Assembly (NCBI RefSeq): GCF_021728295.1
Contig: NZ_JAKJXE010000014.1
Location: 62,001-126,000 of the forward strand
Origin: Pseudomonas petrae
Lineage (GTDB): Bacteria; Pseudomonadota; Gammaproteobacteria; Pseudomonadales; Pseudomonadaceae
Direction: 5' to 3'
Length of the DNA stretch: 64,000 nt
The notes under the pieces are model-generated. The model was given only the letters and a program-made list of their open reading frames with translations. It was not told the DNA's origin and did not search any database. The stretch's first letter is position 1. Every line of letters begins with the position of its first letter. Shown here piece by piece: positions 61,681-64,000 of the stretch. Position numbers and translations under genes: made by a program.

Positions 61681-61758
61681 CCCCGCCGACTTCCCTCAAA
61701 AACGCGCCCTTTAATTCTGACGCCACCCCGCCGACGTGAGGGACGAGGCCCTTTAATT
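61681..61758. repeat. Imperfect tandem repeat upstream of the HAD-UbiA gene
   Basis: 'ccccgccgac' starts at 61681 and 61726 and 'ccctttaatt' at 61707 and 61749, so a ~43-base unit is present twice. It lies just before the putative promoter. Nothing else is seen between 61447 and 61767. Confidence 0.55.
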
Positions 61759-61767
61759 TAAATGAAG

Positions 61768-61794
61768 TTGTAAAAATCCTATTTTGTTTATAGT
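61768..61794 (+). promoter_or_regulatory. Possible sigma-70 promoter of the HAD-UbiA/dprE1-like operon
   Basis: TTGTAA and TATAGT are 15 bases apart in an AT-rich island, 27 bases before the ATG at 61821, which has AGGAG upstream. The spacing is short, so the call is tentative. Confidence 0.4.
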
Positions 61795-61820
61795 CCGGTG
61801 ACCCTACAGGAGCACTCACT

Positions 61821-63272
61821 ATGGCCAGAATTCAGGGACGAGTTCTTGAAACTTCCCCTCCGTTGGTAGTTGATCTAGACGGCACGTTATTGCGCTCGGA
61901 TCTGCTCATGGAAACGGCCATGGCGTTTATTCGAGGACAGCCGCTGAAAGCCCTGAACATGCTCGCCTGGCTGTTCAAAGGCAAAGCCGCGCTGAAAGAA
62001 GGCCTGGCGCTCAACACCGAAATAGACGTCTGCGTACTGCCTTACGATCCGCAGATCCTCGAGATGATCCAGCGCGAACGAGACACTGGCCGCATGGTGG
62101 TACTGGCGACGGCGAGTCATGTAAGCCTCGCCGAGCGCATCGCCGATCATCTGCAGTTATTCGATCTGGTGCTGGCCTCCAATACCAACCGCAACTTGTC
62201 CGGCAATAACAAGCGCGACCTGTTAGTTGCGCACTTCGGCGAGGGTGGATTCGATTACGTCGGCAACTCGAAAGATGACTTGCCCATATGGGATGTGTCC
62301 CGTCAGGCCTATGTGGTCAATCCCGATCGAGGCGTGGAAGCAAAGGTAAAAGCGCAAGTCCGCGTCGAGCCGACCATCCGCAGTAACACCCCCAGCCTGC
62401 GGGACTGGCGCAAGGCCCTGCGCTTGCACCAGTGGCTGAAAAACGCGCTGATCTTCGTGCCGCTGCTGGCATCCCATCGCCTGGCGCAATTTGAATTGAT
62501 GCGCGACGGCATCATTGCGTTTCTGTGCTTCGGTCTGTGCGCGTCCAGCGTCTACATCCTCAACGACCTGCTGGACCTGTGCGACGACCGCCATCACAAG
62601 AGCAAATGCAACCGGCCGTTCGCCAGCGGGCGGCTGTCGATCAAGGCCGGGCTGGTGATGGTGCCGACGCTGCTGGCGATGGCCTTCGGCGCCGCGCTGC
62701 TGCTATTGCCGTGGCAGTTCTCAGCGGTGATGGCCGCCTACTACGGCCTGACCCTGACCTACTCGCTGAGACTCAAACGCCTGATGGCCTGGGACGTGAT
62801 CGCCCTGGCAATGCTCTACACCGCGCGGATCATCGCCGGCGTGGCGGCGTTCAGCCTGACCCTGACGTTCTGGATCCTCGCGTTTTCGATGTTCATTTTC
62901 CTCAGCCTGGCGATGGTCAAGCGCTACGCCGAGCTGCGCGATGCCCGCGCCCGGGAGGTGAACACCCTGGCCCGCGGCCGCGGTTACCACCCCGGCGACC
63001 TGGACATGATCGCCTCGCTGGGGGCGTCGTCGGGTTATCTCGCGGTGATGGTGCTGGCGCTGTACATCCAGGACGCGAAAACCACCGAGCTGTACGTCAC
63101 GCCTCACATCATCTGGCTGGCCTGCCCACTGTTGTTGTTCTGGGTGACGCGGGTGTGGATGCTGACCCATCGCGGGCAGATGAACGAAGACCCGGTGGTG
63201 TTCGCCATCCGCGACCGCACCAGTCAGCTGATCGGCGTTGCGTTTCTGATGATGTTCTGGATCGCCGCATGA
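61821..63272 (+). CDS. HAD phosphatase-UbiA prenyltransferase fusion, decaprenyl-phosphate phosphoribosyltransferase-like
   Basis: The protein has 483 residues. Residues 1-190 are a HAD phosphatase domain: 'VVDLDGTLLRSD' (Asp18, Asp20), 'LATASHVS' and 'YVGNSKDDLPIW'. Residues 200-483 are a UbiA prenyltransferase with the two Asp motifs: 'NDLLDLCDDRHHKSKCNRPF' (Asn248, Asp249, Asp252, Asp256) and 'DVIALAMLYTARIIAGVAAF' from Asp325. The motif spacing resembles Rv3806c of Mycobacterium, which transfers 5-phosphoribosyl to decaprenyl phosphate; the 5-phosphate is then removed by a phosphatase. A fusion of both steps in one protein is therefore plausible. The ATGA overlap with a DprE1-like gene supports this reading over quinone or haem biosynthesis. 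Confidence 0.85.
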   Translation: MARIQGRVLETSPPLVVDLDGTLLRSDLLMETAMAFIRGQPLKALNMLAWLFKGKAALKEGLALNTEIDVCVLPYDPQILEMIQRERDTGRMVVLATASHVSLAERIADHLQLFDLVLASNTNRNLSGNNKRDLLVAHFGEGGFDYVGNSKDDLPIWDVSRQAYVVNPDRGVEAKVKAQVRVEPTIRSNTPSLRDWRKALRLHQWLKNALIFVPLLASHRLAQFELMRDGIIAFLCFGLCASSVYILNDLLDLCDDRHHKSKCNRPFASGRLSIKAGLVMVPTLLAMAFGAALLLLPWQFSAVMAAYYGLTLTYSLRLKRLMAWDVIALAMLYTARIIAGVAAFSLTLTFWILAFSMFIFLSLAMVKRYAELRDARAREVNTLARGRGYHPGDLDMIASLGASSGYLAVMVLALYIQDAKTTELYVTPHIIWLACPLLLFWVTRVWMLTHRGQMNEDPVVFAIRDRTSQLIGVAFLMMFWIAA

Positions 63273-64000
63273 GCACGCCGTTGTATTCCTGGGGACGTTT
63301 CCCCCGCCGCCCGCAACGCGGTCATGGCTGCGTGTGGCTGGACGAATTGCCTGCGCAGATAGACCGCGTGATCGGCGCCCACCACAGTAGCCTGCCCTAC
63401 GGCAATGGCCGCAGCTACGGCGACAGTTGCCTGGCCGCCAGCGATCAGGTGCTGCACATGCGCTCGCTGGACCGGCTGATCGAAGCCGACTGGAGCACCG
63501 GGGTGATCAAGGCCGAGGCCGGCATTACCCTGGCGGAAGTGCTGGCCGTTGCCATCCCCCAGGGCTGGTTTTTGCCGGTGACGCCCGGGACCCAGTTCGC
63601 CACCCTTGGCGGCGCCATCGCCAATGATGTTCACGGCAAAAACCATCATGTGCGCGGCACCTTTGGCCGCCATGTGCTGGGCTTCGGCCTGCTGCGCCAC
63701 GGCGAGCCGGAGGTGATCTGCTCGCCTGAAGACCATCCTGCCCTGTTCGCCGCGAGCATCGGCGGTCTCGGCCTGACCGGGGTCATTCACTGGGCGCAGA
63801 TTCAGCTGATGCCGATCCGCGCCACCCAGATCGACACCACCACGGTGCGCTTCGCCAATCTGGCGGAGTTTTTTGCACTGTCGGCCGAACTGGACGCCCG
63901 TCACGAATACAGCGTCGCCTGGGTCGACTGCCTTGCGAAGGGCGCGGAGACCGGTCGCGGTGTGTTCATCGTCGGTGATCACGCGCAATACGGCTCCCTC
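63269..64000 (+). CDS. DprE1-like FAD-dependent oxidase, N-terminal part (cut by window end)
   Basis: The frame starts at the ATG overlapping the HAD-UbiA stop and stays open to base 64000 (244 residues). 'GRSYGD' and 'VTPGTQFATLGGAIANDVHG' with 'GKNHH' match the FAD-binding part of DprE1, where the same 'HGKNHH' segment contacts the flavin. 'IGGLGLTGVI' and 'YSVAWVDCL' also match. DprE1 oxidises decaprenylphosphoryl-ribose to the 2-keto intermediate, which DprE2 reduces to the arabinose form. The substrate-site Cys and Lys residues lie beyond the window. Other VAO-family oxidases are less likely given the neighbour. Confidence 0.87.
   Translation, partial: MSTPLYSWGRFPRRPQRGHGCVWLDELPAQIDRVIGAHHSSLPYGNGRSYGDSCLAASDQVLHMRSLDRLIEADWSTGVIKAEAGITLAEVLAVAIPQGWFLPVTPGTQFATLGGAIANDVHGKNHHVRGTFGRHVLGFGLLRHGEPEVICSPEDHPALFAASIGGLGLTGVIHWAQIQLMPIRATQIDTTTVRFANLAEFFALSAELDARHEYSVAWVDCLAKGAETGRGVFIVGDHAQYGSL

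Noticed and set aside
63224..63988. 254-codon minus-strand frame at the window end
   Set aside because: It is antisense to the DprE1-like gene, whose motifs are clear.

Overview
The window is chromosomal DNA of a Pseudomonas, most likely from the P. syringae / P. fluorescens lineages. The reasons are the high G+C, dense REP/BIME elements with the pseudomonad cores 'GGACCGGCTTTAGCCGG' and 'GGAGCGCGCTTGCCCGCG', a secreted modular alginate epimerase of the P. syringae PsmE type, a PE-LIG-POL ligase D, phosphatidylcholine synthase, and many small proteins typical of the genus. Species assignment is inference.

Layout. 0-3.3 kb: the end of a LysR regulator, a glyoxalase-fold protein, a fragment of a chemotaxis receptor, a membrane diguanylate cyclase, and a seven-copy 140-bp REP array. 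3.5-9.2 kb: one very large secreted protein, a mannuronan C5-epimerase fused to RTX repeats, cadherin-like domains and an SGNH esterase. 9.6-12.3 kb: a three-gene operon of a haem-oxygenase-fold iron enzyme, a methyltransferase and a small protein. 12.4-22.7 kb: stress-survival functions (DUF4142, ligase D, zinc alcohol dehydrogenase, YqjD/YqjE-like envelope proteins, SDR, RidA). 22.8-28.2 kb: RlhA-type U32 protein, phosphatidylcholine synthase, and an Lrp regulator divergent from a cysteine desulfurase. 28.2-34.0 kb: an Rhs polymorphic toxin locus on the minus strand, with its cognate immunity gene and a second, orphan toxin tip plus immunity gene. 34.4-47.5 kb: YggL, PBP4, small exported proteins, two tRNA-Val(GAC) genes, a PauB-like oxidase, TerC, NhaR, an MFS pump, DUF1993 and YceH. 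47.9-58.9 kb: AroE-like enzyme, PBP7, a cluster of CorA-like transporter, RimK-like ligase and GNAT-C39 fusion, MntH, and an MFS transporter. 59.0-59.9 kb: a concentric nested palindrome of about 860 bp between convergent genes. 59.9-64 kb: a NorR-type NO sensor, then a two-gene overlap of a HAD-UbiA fusion and a DprE1-like flavoenzyme cut by the window edge.

The most notable systems are (i) the HAD-UbiA/DprE1 pair, which matches the first steps of the mycobacterial route to polyprenyl-phosphoryl-D-arabinose; (ii) the Rhs locus with an orphan C-terminal tip whose stop codon overlaps the start of its likely immunity gene; (iii) the bifunctional alginate epimerase/deacetylase, in which every catalytic residue lines up with AlgE4 numbering; (iv) three copies of an 18-bp palindrome between rhs and yggL; and (v) the nested palindrome at 59 kb.
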